Shown: positions 9,100 through 20,489 of the stretch, piece by piece
Layout of the letters: each line of letters begins with the position of its first letter
Numbering within the stretch: the first letter of the stretch is position 1
From: Sapria himalayana
Lineage: Eukaryota; Streptophyta; Magnoliopsida; Malpighiales; Rafflesiaceae
Assembly: GCA_029783825.1 (NCBI GenBank)
Contig: JAREIK010002463.1
Coordinates: 219,501 to 283,500, forward strand
Length of the DNA: 64,000 nucleotides
Reading direction: 5' to 3'
Notes under the pieces: model-generated
The model's input: only the letters and a program-made list of their open reading frames with translations
What the model was told of the DNA's origin: nothing
Database searches by the model: none
Translations under genes and position numbers: made by a program

Positions 9100-12000
9100 C
9101 CAAATAGTTTCCATCTTCAATAAGTAATATTTGAAGGTCATCATCTACCCCATGAATGATTAGATAAAGTTCAATAGTACTCTCTTAAAATGCAGGTAAA
9201 CACGATGATATGACAATAATATATTTTTCCGCAACTTTCATAATTGATATAAGTTATATTTTACATATTGCCTACCGGTCACAAAAATTTCTTCTTGTAG
9301 TTAGATAAGTGGTGTAAAATACTTGTTCAGCTTATACCACAATAATAAATAGATCATACTTAAGATAATATTTCTTATGGTACATATCCACAAGTCTATA
9401 TTGATGATGAATTCTAAAACCCAAATTCTAGAACCATGAATGATTAGATAAAGTTCAATAGTATTCTTTTAAAATGCAAGTACACACGATGGTATATCAA
9501 TAATATTTTTTTCAACAACTCTCATAATTGATCTAGGTTTTATTTTACATATTTCCCACCAGTCACAAGGTTTTCTTCTTGTAGTTGGGTAAGTGGTGTA
9601 CTATACATATTCAGCTTGCACCATAAAAAATAGCACATGCCTATGATAATAATTTTTATGGCACACATCTACAAGGTTATAGTAATGATGAATTCTATAA
9701 CCCAAATTTAGAATAGGATCAAATCATTCAAACTTAAACAGAATTATCCTTTTAATTAGTAAAGTAAGATAGTCCACATGTGAATTTTCAATAAGTTGGC
9801 CATGAAAATCAATATTAGATGGAGCAGAGTTATACCATTTGATACATACACCAATATTCATTACAACACTATTTGAACTATGTGTTAAAGTGTGAAATTC
9901 ATATTTATTTATATAATGTATGGAATATGTTGGTAAACTTCGTAATGGTACTTTTGCAAGATCTTTTATTTGTCTATTACATATATCCGATGATGAAAAT
10001 TGTACCTACAAAATAAAAAAAAAATAAAATCATACTTATATAAGTATGCATGTTAATTTTTAGAAGAAGGAATGATAAGTTATATATAGACAAAATTTTC
10101 AAACCAAATTACAAAATCATTATCAAGTTTTACATCAATGGAAGGATCATCAATATGTGATTCTCTTTGCCTTAATTCATTAGCATAAATTCTTCAAAAA
10201 TAATATTGAAGGTATTTTGAATAATAAAAAAGGTATATCACATACCATGACAAAGAAATAAGAATATAAATTGATAATAAATTTTACTCAATATAAGGTA
10301 TAACATCTTCGTAGTTCAATAAGATATATGTGTGCGTAGCATGATACTCCTAGTTATCCAAAACATATTTTGGTTTTTCTTTACCATACGATTGACCTAC
10401 ATGTGTGAAAAAGGAGAGCATATCATGTTCTTCTGATCCATCTCCTAGACCATAATCATTATTTGGTGACAATTTGTTAAGCAAATTATACATTTGTAGC
10501 CAAAGGTAGTGTGCACAAAATGTTTAAGTCTTTTCAACTAAAGTAGGCATTGCATATTGTTCCTTCACCTTTGACTTTATTTCAAATATTATTTTTCAAT
10601 TTTTTAAGATATATGAAAAACATCTTCAATAGAATAAAATATATTCGTCGGATATATTTAAATTTTTAGATTAACAAATAAAAATTATATAACCTCTCAA
10701 ATTGATACATCCATTTGTATTGCATAGGGTCTGCTATCATAGATTCATAAAGAAAGTGGATCGAAAGATGTTCCATAGAGTCGAAGAAGATAGGAGAAAA
10801 GATACACTCAAGTCTACATATAATTATGGGGAAGTCATTTTGTAATTACTCTATTTCTTTATTTCTTATGTCATTACAAGTGAGATTCTTAAAAAAAATG
10901 CTTATTTTAGTAAATGCTTCCCAAATATTTTTTGGAAGTAAATTCACAAAATAATATTAATATTAGCCTTTCTATGAACATATGATAGTTATGACTTTTC
11001 ATCCTAAATAACTTATGCATCTTCATATCAATACATCTTCCCATGTTTGATGAATATCTATTAGGGAACCTGAGCTCTATCAACCATTTACACAAAGCTT
11101 CATTTGCATTCTTATCAAGACTATAACAAGCTTTAGAGATTTTATTTTTTGATTCATCCCTATGTAAATCTAGACATGAACATGACTCTTTAAAATCCTC
11201 TCTTGATTTCACATTCTCTTTTATTTTTCCTTCCATATTCATGATAATATTAAAAATATTACCAAAAAAGTTCTTAATGTGTATCACATCTAAGTTGTGC
11301 CGAATTAGGCTAGTTTTCCATTAAAGCTAATCCCAAAAAAAAATACTTAGTTACTTCCAAACATAGTGATAATATTTCAAAATTTATGCATTAATACAAT
11401 TTGCATCAATATATATATATTATTTTTGAACGGATATCTTTCAATTATATCTAATATTTCAGCACCTGACATCAAATGGGTGCACCTTTTACAACTATAT
11501 GGCCTTTCCTAATGCATCAATTTTTATCTAAAATAGATGTTATATATGTAAGAACTTACTATAGTTATCAAACCAATAAGTCTTTCCATTTGCTCAAAGA
11601 AAATGTATCTGAGTCCTCCAAGCAATTATGACAAGCTAATTTTTCTACAGTACTCCATCATGATAACAGTGAATATGTAGAAAAATCACTTATAGTCTAT
11701 AAAAGTGTTACTTTTGGAAGTAGATTTATCATATATTTCCACACCATCCTCCCACAAAATTTTGAGCTCCACAATTAAGGGTTGCAAAAAAAATATCTAA
11801 CTTTTCTTTTGGGTTTCTTGGATCGGGAACAATAACAAATAAAAATATGTACTCATTTTTCATGCACATCCATATGTTAAAGTATATATAAGGTGTGATA
11901 ATAACCAACCATGAAGAGCATTGTTGTCCTATTTGTCCAAATGACAACAATCCATCTATGCACAAACTTAATCTCACATTTTGACTTTTATTAGCAAAAG

Positions 12001-12161
12001 ATAGATGACAATCATCAACATATTTCCAATAAGGAGAATCTAAGTAATGTCATATCATATCATCTTCAATAATATGCTCTTTGTGCAAACTCATGTTATT
12101 AGTAGTGGATTTATATACAAAAAATTTTTGTAAACAAGGAGTCACTAAAAAATAATACATC
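9100..12161 (-). pseudogene. CACTA TNP2 transposase, central and C-terminal part
   Basis: Order along the minus strand agrees with TNP2. NVRLSLCIDGLLSFG (about 11980) is followed by WMCMKNEYIF and IVPDPRNPKEKLDIF (about 11870-11790). Then comes MIHIKNFFGNIFNIIMN, KENVKSREDFKE, LCKWLIELRFPNRYSSN and MKMHKLFRMKSHNYH (11287-10980), then LECIFSPIFFDSMEHL and YKWMYQFERLYN (about 10850-10690). Near 9590-9440, RRKPCDWWEICKIKPRS resembles the WW-x-V-C-K-x-K-x-R region near the C-terminus. Open stretches are at most about 126 codons, so the gene is dead. The reading frame is interrupted at 12162 by the hAT insertion and resumes at about 15690. Confidence 0.8.
9150..9711. repeat. 284-bp tandem duplication in the TNP2 3' part
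   Basis: The block beginning CCATGAATGATTAGATAAAG at 9150 is repeated from 9434. The two copies, about 9150-9433 and 9434-9711, remain similar throughout with scattered differences. The duplicated part encodes the degenerate WW-x-x-C-K-x-K region, so one copy is extra relative to the family. Confidence 0.85.
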
Positions 12162-12169
12162 TTCTTATG
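12162..12169. repeat. 8-bp target site duplication, left copy
   Basis: TTCTTATG abuts the left end of the hAT element and is repeated exactly at 15690-15697. Eight-base duplications are characteristic of hAT insertion. Confidence 0.95.
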
Positions 12170-12741
12170 TAGAGGTGTCAACTGGGGCGGGCCCGCCCGG
12201 CCCGACATGAGGCATGGTATGATTCGGCCATGCTTGGGCTGGCCCAACACGAGAATTTTTTCTACCCGGGTCTATACACGGGCCCATGTCGTGCCTGACC
12301 AGGGCACCAATCATGTCGTGCCATGCCGAGGCTAACTGGGTCTCGTGCCGTGTCTGGCCCGGCATGGTTCCTTGCCTATGGCACGGCCTGCCGGCACGAG
12401 ACACCGATGACCGACCCATGCCACTTTGCAACCTACACCAGTAGCACGGCTGCACTCGCATTGCCAGTGCCATACGGAAATGGGAACCCACATGAGCACG
12501 GGTCCGAATCCACTTCAACCTAACCCGCGGGCCCGCCAGAATTCCCCTCCCCCCCTCCCAACAGTTTGAAAAAAAAAATAATTTGAATTTTAGCTGTTAG
12601 ATTTCACTTCCAATAGCTAGGGGACAGAATTCGACGATCCTCATGATTACTACCCCCTAATTATCAATAAAAAATTAAAAAGAACATAAAAATTACTTTA
12701 AAAAAAATCATTCCTTAAATCTATAAAATCCCCCCACCTCT

Positions 12742-12750
12742 CTATAAATT
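12742..12750 (+). promoter_or_regulatory. possible TATA box of the hAT transposase gene
   Basis: TATAAATTT follows CACCTCTC, about 500 bp upstream of the first clear transposase codons, with CT-rich leader-like sequence between 12770 and 12830. No experimental or stronger sequence support is available. Confidence 0.35.
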
Positions 12751-13266
12751 TTATGTTTTTCAAAAACATTTATTCTCACTCTCTCAAAATTTTCTCAAAG
12801 CTCTACTCTCTCTCAGGATTTCATCATTCGACTTGGCTTTTCAGGACTCACAGCTCGGGTTTGGAAGTTTGAACTAGAGTCTGGTGCATGTGATCGACCT
12901 CACTACTTTACGGGTATTTTTAATTTTTGTTTATTATTTAACTAAAACTTTTAACTTTATAATTAATATTTAAAAAAATAAGTATTTTTGTTTACTCTCT
13001 CTCTCTCTCTACTCTGAATATCTAAATCTATCATCTAGGCTCTACCTCTTGTTAAATAAAAAACCAAAAAAAATGACTAATACTAATGAAACATATTTAA
13101 ATTTATAAAATGAAAATCTTACACTAAGGTTTGAGGCTGTTGAAACTTTGGTTTCTCCAGTCATCTCAACCCAAACATCTAAAACCAAAAAACTAGGAGG
13201 ATTTCTGTAGTTTAGACTCATTTTAATATCATAAAATAAAAAAATATTAGGGGTGAGGAAGAAGAA

Positions 13267-14818
13267 ATGACACAGTGTAAATATTGTATGAGAAATTTGA
13301 CTTGTAAGTATTTGTTTGGGACTGAGCACCTTAAAAGACATGCCAATTTATGCACCAAAAAACATGGTGCATTAGATCCTAGGCAAACCCAACTTAGCAT
13401 TGCTTTTTTTGAGATTGGATTAAGTTTAGTCTCAAAGTTTACTCCCTTCATATACTACAACGAGTTGGGTAGGGAAGGCATGACCAAACTTATCACATTG
13501 ATGAGTTTTCCGATTAGATTTTCGAAAGATTTAAGGGTTGTGAGCATCATGCAGACATATCTTCAGCCTACTTATCTTAGGATTTCTAGGTCCACATCTA
13601 GGAATGACATACTTAAATTTTATAAGTTAAAAAAACAAAAAATAATTAATGAATTTATGGCATATAGTGGAGTGTTGTCCGTGATGTCCGATATCTGGAC
13701 AAGTCACGATGAATCATAAATAAAAAAATTTTAGAATTCTCTAAGATTTTCCATCCTCATGATGGCCCGGCCATTTTAGAGTGTATGATGAAAATCTTTT
13801 GAGAATTTAAAATTTAAAATAAAAATTTTAGTATCACATTCAATAATGCATCTAATAATGGAGTAGCGATTAACATGTTTGTTAGGAATATTAGAGACGT
13901 ACCATCAGAATAGATTTTTCATGTCAGATGCATGTGTCACATGATTAACCTGATTGTACAAGTAGGTATGAAGGTGTGTCCCCTCGCGTTGGATAATATA
14001 CATAATGTACTAAAATATATTTGTACTCCTCGTAGACAACAAAAGTTTGATAGTCTCTGTTTGTCTCCAAATCTTAAGAAGAATAAATTACAATCGGATG
14101 TGAGACACCATTGGAATTACATATACCTGATGACTTGCATTGCACTTAGGTGCATATGCAACATTAGTAGCATGTTTAGGAAGTATCGAGCCGACCCGAC
14201 ACTTAGTCATATGATTGCAGAGATGGAAACCAAGTACTTAAAGTACTGGTCAATCATTCCATCTCTTTATTGTCTCACTGTATGGACCCCAGGGTTAAGG
14301 TAGAAGGGGTAGATAACATTTTGACTTGTATTTCCTCGTGCATGAACCTTAAAGACCCACTTGAAGGGTTCATTCACGAGAAGCTGACTGACCTGTTCAC
14401 ATACTACGATACTAAGTATGGTGGTAGTAGTAGTGAGACTATGAGTATGGACATGGATAAGTTCTTCGGAGTTAATGATTTTTTCAGTCAATTAGCGAGG
14501 GGGAAACGATGGGGTGGACCATCACACAGGAGCAAACTTTCTCGGTACTTAGATACTAATTACTACTCAATCCTATCACATTCATATACTATGAATCTTG
14601 ATATATTATAGTGGTGGAAATCATATGAGTCCACCTTTCTAGTGCTATATCGGATGGCACGGGATCTATTGACTCATTCGGCGTCAAGCATAGCATCAGA
14701 GTCTGCTTTTTCTGTTGTAGTGAATATGATTTCGAATATGAGATCGAGATTATGTCCAGATATTGTTGAGGCCATAGCATGCATGAAGGACTGGAAGGAT
14801 TTGAGGTTTAGTATCTAG
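13267..14818 (+). pseudogene. hAT transposase, interrupted
   Basis: A hAT transposase cuts and pastes the element through a DDE active site. The first open part (13267-13719) begins with a BED-type zinc finger, CKYC followed about 20 residues later by HLKRHANLC. It ends after MSDIWTSHDES, the W-T-S region before the first catalytic block, at a stop. Further parts follow in changed frames: MCHMINLIVQVGMK (from 13932), RHHWNYIYLM (about 14104), and the dimerisation domain at 14612-14818 with WWKSYESTFLVLYRMARDLL and SSIASESAFS. The domain order agrees with plant RICESLEEPER/Ac-type proteins. At least three interruptions make it non-functional as it stands. Confidence 0.88.
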
Positions 14819-15689
14819 GATCATGCTGGGACAGTGACTGCATCCAGATCCACTGTGAAAGCGAAGAAGTTGATTGCTATTGATGATGATCCATATGATA
14901 GTGATTTTGATGTTTTGTTGATGATGATCATGATATGCCGATTGACGATTGACATGGTTTTCGGTTGCCCCTGCCCGTTGCCAGTTGCCAATGCTATGCC
15001 ACATATCATTTGCCATTGCCACTTGATTTTGATTTTTGATGTCTCGAGGACATAGTTGATGATTTTTCTTATTCTTAATTCTGATTTTTGATTTCGATGT
15101 TTTGTTTTGTATTGATTATATGTTTTTTATTTGTGTTATGTTGTATTTACTTTGGTCGATTGGACGATTGGTTTACTTTTGTCTTTGTGACTTTGTAATT
15201 TTTTATAACGAAATTTTATGTACAATTTATTTGTGTTTAAATTTTTCATTAAAAATTCTATAATTTAATTCTAATAAATTATAATCTAAATTTATTAAAA
15301 AATTATAAAAAAAATTTAAACTTTATAACTATTGTCTGTCTATTCAACAATTTTCATGTTACAAATTTAAAAATTATAAACATTATCTATATATAATATA
15401 TATTTTATAAATAGTTTAATACAAAAATTTAAATATTAACAGAAAAAACAAGTTTTTAATTTTTTTAAACAGGCCCGTACTTGTCTATTTTGGCCCGTAC
15501 GGGTCTGACCCGGCACGGTAAATTTTTTGCCGGGCCAACGGGCCATGCCAAGCCTAGCTTGAATAAACCAGGTCGGGCCAGGCTCGGCATGGTTCAATAA
15601 CCATGTCATGCCTGGCCCGGCACGGAAGCACGGTCGTGCTCACAAAAAATGGGCCGGGCAGACTCGACAAGGCCCATTTGACACCTCTA

Positions 15690-15697
15690 TTCTTATG
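15690..15697. repeat. 8-bp target site duplication, right copy
   Basis: TTCTTATG directly follows the right end of the hAT element and is identical to 12162-12169. Confidence 0.95.
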
Positions 15698-16400
15698 AGG
15701 AATTTTTTTCCTTTTACATGAAGTATTTATTTTATACTGAGGATAGTTCTAAAAATTATATGTAATTATTTCACTATCTATGCCCTAATATATCAAGTAG
15801 TCATTAATGTAGTAATGATGTTATTCTTTGATAATAATTCAGATAATAACTCACATATTTCAACAAAATATCTTTCTAAAAAATGATATTTTTCCTTTAA
15901 ATTCAACAGTCTGACAACCATAGATAACAAGTAACTTTGAGTGACCATACAAATTACTTAGTCAAATCTCTTCTTCTAATGCTTTCAGTATTTCACAAAA
16001 TTATTTTGCTGTTGATATTAAAATATCATCAATGACATCCAAGTTGAATGAGAGATCAATAACATTGTTCAACATTATTCCACATGCATCATTGGGATTG
16101 GTATATTCCACTAGAATATTTGAATCAACACTTTTATGTACATAATACTTTATTATTTCTGTCGCAACAATTTCTCATTGTTTATAACAAACATAATAGT
16201 CTCTAACAAATTCTTTTTTTGCAAGATAAAATTGTACTATGTTCACATCTTAGAAATTTTAATTTTGATATTTATGATTATTATATGAGCATCTTATTTT
16301 TCTTTCATCCATAAATTCAGACTATTTTTTCAGCAAAGTCAATAAACTCTTTAAATTCATCTATTGATGATCAGGTCATATTATGTTTTCCATTCCTGTA
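15698..16400 (-). pseudogene. CACTA TNP2 transposase, N-terminal part
   Basis: This is the part of the CACTA transposase cut off by the hAT insertion. The minus strand reads IDEFKEFIDFAEK near 16380-16330 and NIVQFYLAKKEFVRDYYVCYK near 16240-16180, equivalent to the N-terminal G-V-x-x-F and Y-x-W-x-x-H-G-E region. A stretch with DACGIMLNN then leads to SKLL...FKGKISFF near 15930-15870, equivalent to the S-x-x-x-R-L-M-N-I-K region. Stops occur throughout. Confidence 0.55.
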
Positions 16401-17519
16401 ACACATAACACAAACATATTTTGAATTATAATAATACATATAGTGCCTTATTTGTAATAAATTTGTAGTAACATATTTATGACATTCCATATACCTCATA
16501 AAAAAGTTGTAGGCACATCATTATTAGCTAAGTTTGCATTAAAATGAGATAAAAGAGGTTATTTTAATCTCTTAGATATTTATCAAAAGCCTTGAGTTGT
16601 ATTTTTCTCATATACATAAAACTAAATATTTGATATTTATCTATTAGGATGTAATTGCATAAATTAAGTAAAAAAGAAAATTTCACAATGTAATAATTCA
16701 TGATTTCAAAATTAATTATACGTGCTAACTATTTTGACAAAAATAATTTTTTAAGTTGTTCATTTGTTATTATGTTTCATCCTTCAAATTGTATACCTTC
16801 AAAAAATTTATTACTTATTCATTGTTATTACCTTTCAACTTTAAATATTTGTTAAAATATATAAATTGTTCATTGTTAATGTTGCATACCAACAAATTTT
16901 TTGATATATATATATATATTTATATATTTCATTATTTAAGTTGCATAACTTCAATTATTACATATAAATTGCATGCCTTCAAACTTTTTAAACTATCTCA
17001 AATTTTATAGTTGTTCATTATGATTACATTAGAACCTTCTAAATTTTAATATTAATAAATTCAATATAATAGTTCATTAAGTAACCTAAAAAGTGAACAA
17101 ATCCTAGTAGGCATACTAAGTCATTAATTAGTATGATAAAAACTATAGGTAAACAATAAAATGCACAAAATCTTCATACCTCAATTAGGTAACCTAAAAA
17201 TTGAAAAATTCCTAGTATTTGGCAAAAAAATGTAAAACCTAGAATTTATCAATTAGCATGATAAAATTCAAGAAAACAAGAAAGAATCCTTGAGAATGTT
17301 AAATATGAAAAAAAAACTATAGGTAATAATAAAACACAGACAAATTATAATTCTCAAATATAGTATATACAGAAATATTGGAAATACTAAATTGAATACC
17401 TCAATCATTGAAGAATAGCATGATGGGCACTGAATGGAGGAGAGCAACCTCTAACACAAATTGGATGAACTCAGAATCAAAATAAAAAAATGCCCAAGTC
17501 ATAAATGTATTTCAAATTT
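16401..17519. other. AT-rich 5' part of the CACTA element
   Basis: No protein motif was recognised. The sequence is AT-rich and includes a short (TA)n at about 16905-16918. Repeats of the type AACCTAAAAA(G/T)TGAA near 17080 and 17190 may be remains of a small local duplication. Confidence 0.4.
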
Positions 17520-17910
17520 CAAAGTATTTTTCAAAAATTAATTATCGTAATTTAGCGATAGAATAAGTTTTCATTTCTAAAGTAGTGATAGAATTGCGAA
17601 AATATTTAAAATCAAATAGCGACGGACTCTGATTACAATTAAATTTTGTGATAGAAATGAATATCATCGCTTAATATAGAAACCCATAATGATTCCGCTT
17701 CTAAATGAATAGAAATGGAATTAATTTCCGTTGTAATATTCATATAACTTATAATTTCCAATACTTAAAAAATATAGAAATATAATTTTCCATCACTAAA
17801 TGTCACACAAGCTTGTCAGCCCATGACCACACATCCCAATTAGTGACAGAAGAAAAAATCATTTCAATTTTTTCAGCAATGGATTTTTTTTATTTCTAAT
17901 TATTTCAAAA
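17520..17910. repeat. CACTA subterminal repeat region
   Basis: Related short words recur: TTAGCGATAGAA, TAGTGATAGAATTGCG, TAGCGACGGA, TTGTGATAGAAATG, TTTCCGTTGTAAT and TTAGTGACAGAAG. They resemble the TTAGCGACGG-type motifs that fill the sequence just inside many plant CACTA ends and are thought to bind the element's proteins. Confidence 0.55.
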
Positions 17911-17939
17911 AACTATTATTTCCATTTCTAATCCGTATA

Positions 17940-18345
17940 TATATACATATATATTATATAAACATTTTATATTTAGTATATATATTAACTAATTTTTATA
18001 TATACACACATACAAACATAGTATATATATATACTGTATATATCATATATTATATACTATATATTGTGTGTGTGTGTGTGTGTGTATTATATTTACATTC
18101 TATATATAATATATATATTATAAATATATTGTATATATATCATGTATGCACATACATATATATACATACATACATACATATATATATATACTACATATAT
18201 GCAATGCATATAATGACTAATATATATATAGTAGATAAAATGTATATATATATATATATATATATATTGTATACATATAAGGAATATATAAAAAATATAT
18301 ATACATAACAATATATATCATATATATTATGTATGTATATATTTT
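17940..18345. repeat. TA/TG/CATA microsatellite tract
   Basis: The tract includes (TG)n at 18065-18085, TACA/CATA units around 18145-18180 and (TA)n at 18242-18267, all within almost pure TATA-type sequence. The open frames read here consist only of Tyr, Ile, His and Cys repeats and are not genes. Confidence 0.9.
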
Positions 18346-19382
18346 TTAATACATGGCATGTTAACATGGGATGGCAAGTATGGTGAAGATGTGTATTTTA
18401 ATTTATATATATATTTTTTCATATGTGACATGCTGATATTGTGGGGTTAACAGCATGGAATGGATAATATATTTATATAAGTCGGTAATGAATAATTATA
18501 TATTTTTATATATTTTAATTTTTATAAGACTTTTGGTTTTAGTCACCAAAAGTTAAATAAAAGATGTGAACAAAAATAATAATATTTTTTTTATTTTGAC
18601 ACCCAAACATAAATTTTCCCAAAATATAATTATTCATTTGACTTACATTTAATTATCCAAAAAAAAGTATTTGCATTTTGTCACTTAATTTTTTTTTTGT
18701 TTGGTTGGATGTTAAGCAAACTCAAAAATAACTGAGTTTTGATACCCTAAGATACAACATTTCAATGATACCTACCATTCATCACATTCACACCACCATA
18801 AAATATCCTTACATCATCAATCACATTGGATGGATCAAATTCCTAACATGATTTGACTTGCCTCCCCCTCTAACTTAGTCACAAAAGATATTTAAATGTA
18901 TGTGTATGATGTAGATATTACTAAGTATGCATATTTAAATATAAAAAAATGTATATAGTGTATATATATATATATGGATACTTATATATATATATATATA
19001 TATATAAACACATACACATACATAATAGTATATAAGCTTATTTATATATAGATAACCATGTTTATTAATATACATGTATGTACCCATATGCACATAGATG
19101 TGCATATATACAACAATATATTTTTTTATAGATACTTATTAATTATTTTTTATACATAAATATGTATGCATGCATATAACATAATGTAAGTGTGTGTATA
19201 TATATATATATATGCATGTATACTACTATGTATATACATGTACATACAAGCATATTACTATCTACACATATAGAATTATACATGAATTTTCATGTATATA
19301 TAGTATTATAGATGCTTATATATACACTTATATATTGTTGTGTGTGTGTGTGTGTCTATATATATATATAAGTATGTATATA
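18346..19382. other. AT-rich spacer with further TA and TG microsatellites
   Basis: Contains (TA)n near 18960-19005 and 19197-19213, (TG)n at 19337-19355 and (TA)n at 19357-19370. Nothing else was recognised between the CACTA and Copia elements. Confidence 0.6.
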
Positions 19383-20042
19383 TGTTGGGACCCTGAGATA
19401 CCAAGCATCCCCTCTTAAACCAAATATAAGGATTTGTGATTTTGATTTATGGTTTCGGAAAGGGAAAAGAGAACTCTCAAAGATTAAAAACACAATGCAC
19501 AAAAAAATAGGCGAGGAGAACAAAAAGATTAGGCAGAATGAAAGAATGTAATTTTACTAAGCTTTTAAAAACTACTCTACATTTACATTTACAAATACTT
19601 ATATAGTAAAACAAATAATCTTTTTAAACTTCAGACTTACATTGTAACAATATATATTTGTTACGACTTTATTCATTCATTTCTTAATACCATAGAACAA
19701 AGATTTGGTTTGAATCCTTATGACTTATAGCAACAACAATGATAAAATAAGTTGTGACTCCATTCAAGTCATGACTTCATAATTCAAGTGGCAACATCAA
19801 ATACATGTGGTAGTATCATTCAAATCATGACTTTACAACTTGGGTCGCAACATCAAATATAAAGTTTTTTAGTCACAACAACATAGAACACGTTGCAACT
19901 CCACTCAGGTCATTAAACTAAATATATTTTATGACTTCGTTCTAATCTTCTAGTCACAACAACCTAGAATAGGTTATAATTTTGTTCAGGTCATGACAAT
20001 GAAAAAATATTATAAATTCAAAAATATGAGTCAATCCTAACA
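19383..20042 (-). repeat. Copia 3' LTR (660 bp)
   Basis: In element orientation it starts TGTTAGGATTGACTC and ends GGGTCCCAACA, the TG...CA ends of plant LTRs. It directly follows the polypurine tract. It contains several TCATGAC words (for example at 19769 and 19991), also abundant in the unrelated LTR-like blocks further right. Confidence 0.85.
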
Positions 20043-20052
20043 TTATCCCACT
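20043..20052 (-). other. Copia polypurine tract
   Basis: AGTGGGATAA on the minus strand lies immediately before the TGTTAGG start of the 3' LTR, where plus-strand DNA synthesis is primed in Copia elements. Confidence 0.75.
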
Positions 20053-20059
20053 AGGGGAA

Positions 20060-20440
20060 TAGTTTTTCTTCATCTAGGTCTAAGCTCTATACTACTAGAA
20101 CTTTTTTGCACTCATTTCCTTCATCAAGTAATTAGTGCAGTTATTTTTCATGTCAACTTCCTCTAGTAAAATCAGTCTCTAATTAACTTGTACCAAAATG
20201 AAGTGGTATTAGATATCGACTTTCTTTGTATGAGCATTAAATATTAGATTTATTACTAAATATAAGCAATCTAACTATCACACATGAGCCTTAGTTCCTT
20301 CTACTCAAATCCAAGCTCTGTACACAATACAGGTTAAACACATACCCATTCTAGATCTTTTGATATCCACATCCACATCATTGTTTGCATCAATAGCTCT
20401 AGTAACTTGAAAAGTATTTTTTTTTGTTATCACCAAATTA
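20060..20440 (-). pseudogene. Copia RNase H remnant
   Basis: On the minus strand, VDIKRSRMGMC corresponds to the D-x-x-x-R-R-S-T-x-G region. Farther on, FNAHTKKVDI, a stop and YHFI correspond to the family F-H-x-R-T-K-H-I-D-x-x-Y-H-F-I. The region carrying the second and third catalytic acids between them is shortened, and several stops are present. The stretch leads directly to the polypurine tract as expected. Confidence 0.65.
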
Positions 20441-20489
20441 CAACAAAAAATCAAGGATCCAACATAGATACATTTTATGAATTTGTTAA

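Larger units (their letters stand above)
12170..15689 (+). mobile_element. complete hAT element, 3,520 bp, inserted in the CACTA transposase
   Basis: The ends are inverted repeats: TAGAGGTGTCAA at 12170-12181 and its complement TTGACACCTCTA at 15678-15689. After one mismatch, TGGG extends the match to 16 of 17. Exact 8-bp duplications (TTCTTATG) flank it. Both subterminal regions (about 12180-12540 and 15470-15680) are GC-rich arrays of GGCCCG, GGCACG and CATGCC words in an otherwise AT-rich window. These are likely transposase-binding clusters. The interior carries a broken hAT transposase gene on the plus strand. Intact ends and duplication indicate an insertion younger than the CACTA host copy. 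Confidence 0.95.
6642..17910 (-). mobile_element. decayed CACTA (En/Spm) DNA transposon carrying a hAT insertion
   Basis: The left end reads CACTATAAGAAAA at 6642-6654, one base from the usual plant terminus CACTACAAGAAAA. Inside, on the minus strand, are remains of two typical CACTA proteins: TNP2 transposase (about 16400-9100) and a second ORF of the plant Transposase_24 type (about 8100-6700). The far side at 17520-17910 has GCGACGGA/TCGCTA-type sequence of the kind seen just inside CACTA ends, but no matching terminal CACTA was found before the TA-rich microsatellites. The right limit is therefore approximate. All ORFs are broken. Removing the 3.5-kb hAT insertion leaves about 7.7 kb, a plausible size. 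Confidence 0.75.

Noticed and set aside
12050..12523. Open frames over the hAT left subterminal region
   Set aside because: Long frames appear on both strands because the GC-rich repeats contain few stop codons. The real transposase lies downstream at 13267-14818.
18066..19418. Tyr/Ile/Cys-rich open frames
   Set aside because: They are translations of TA, TG and CATA microsatellites.
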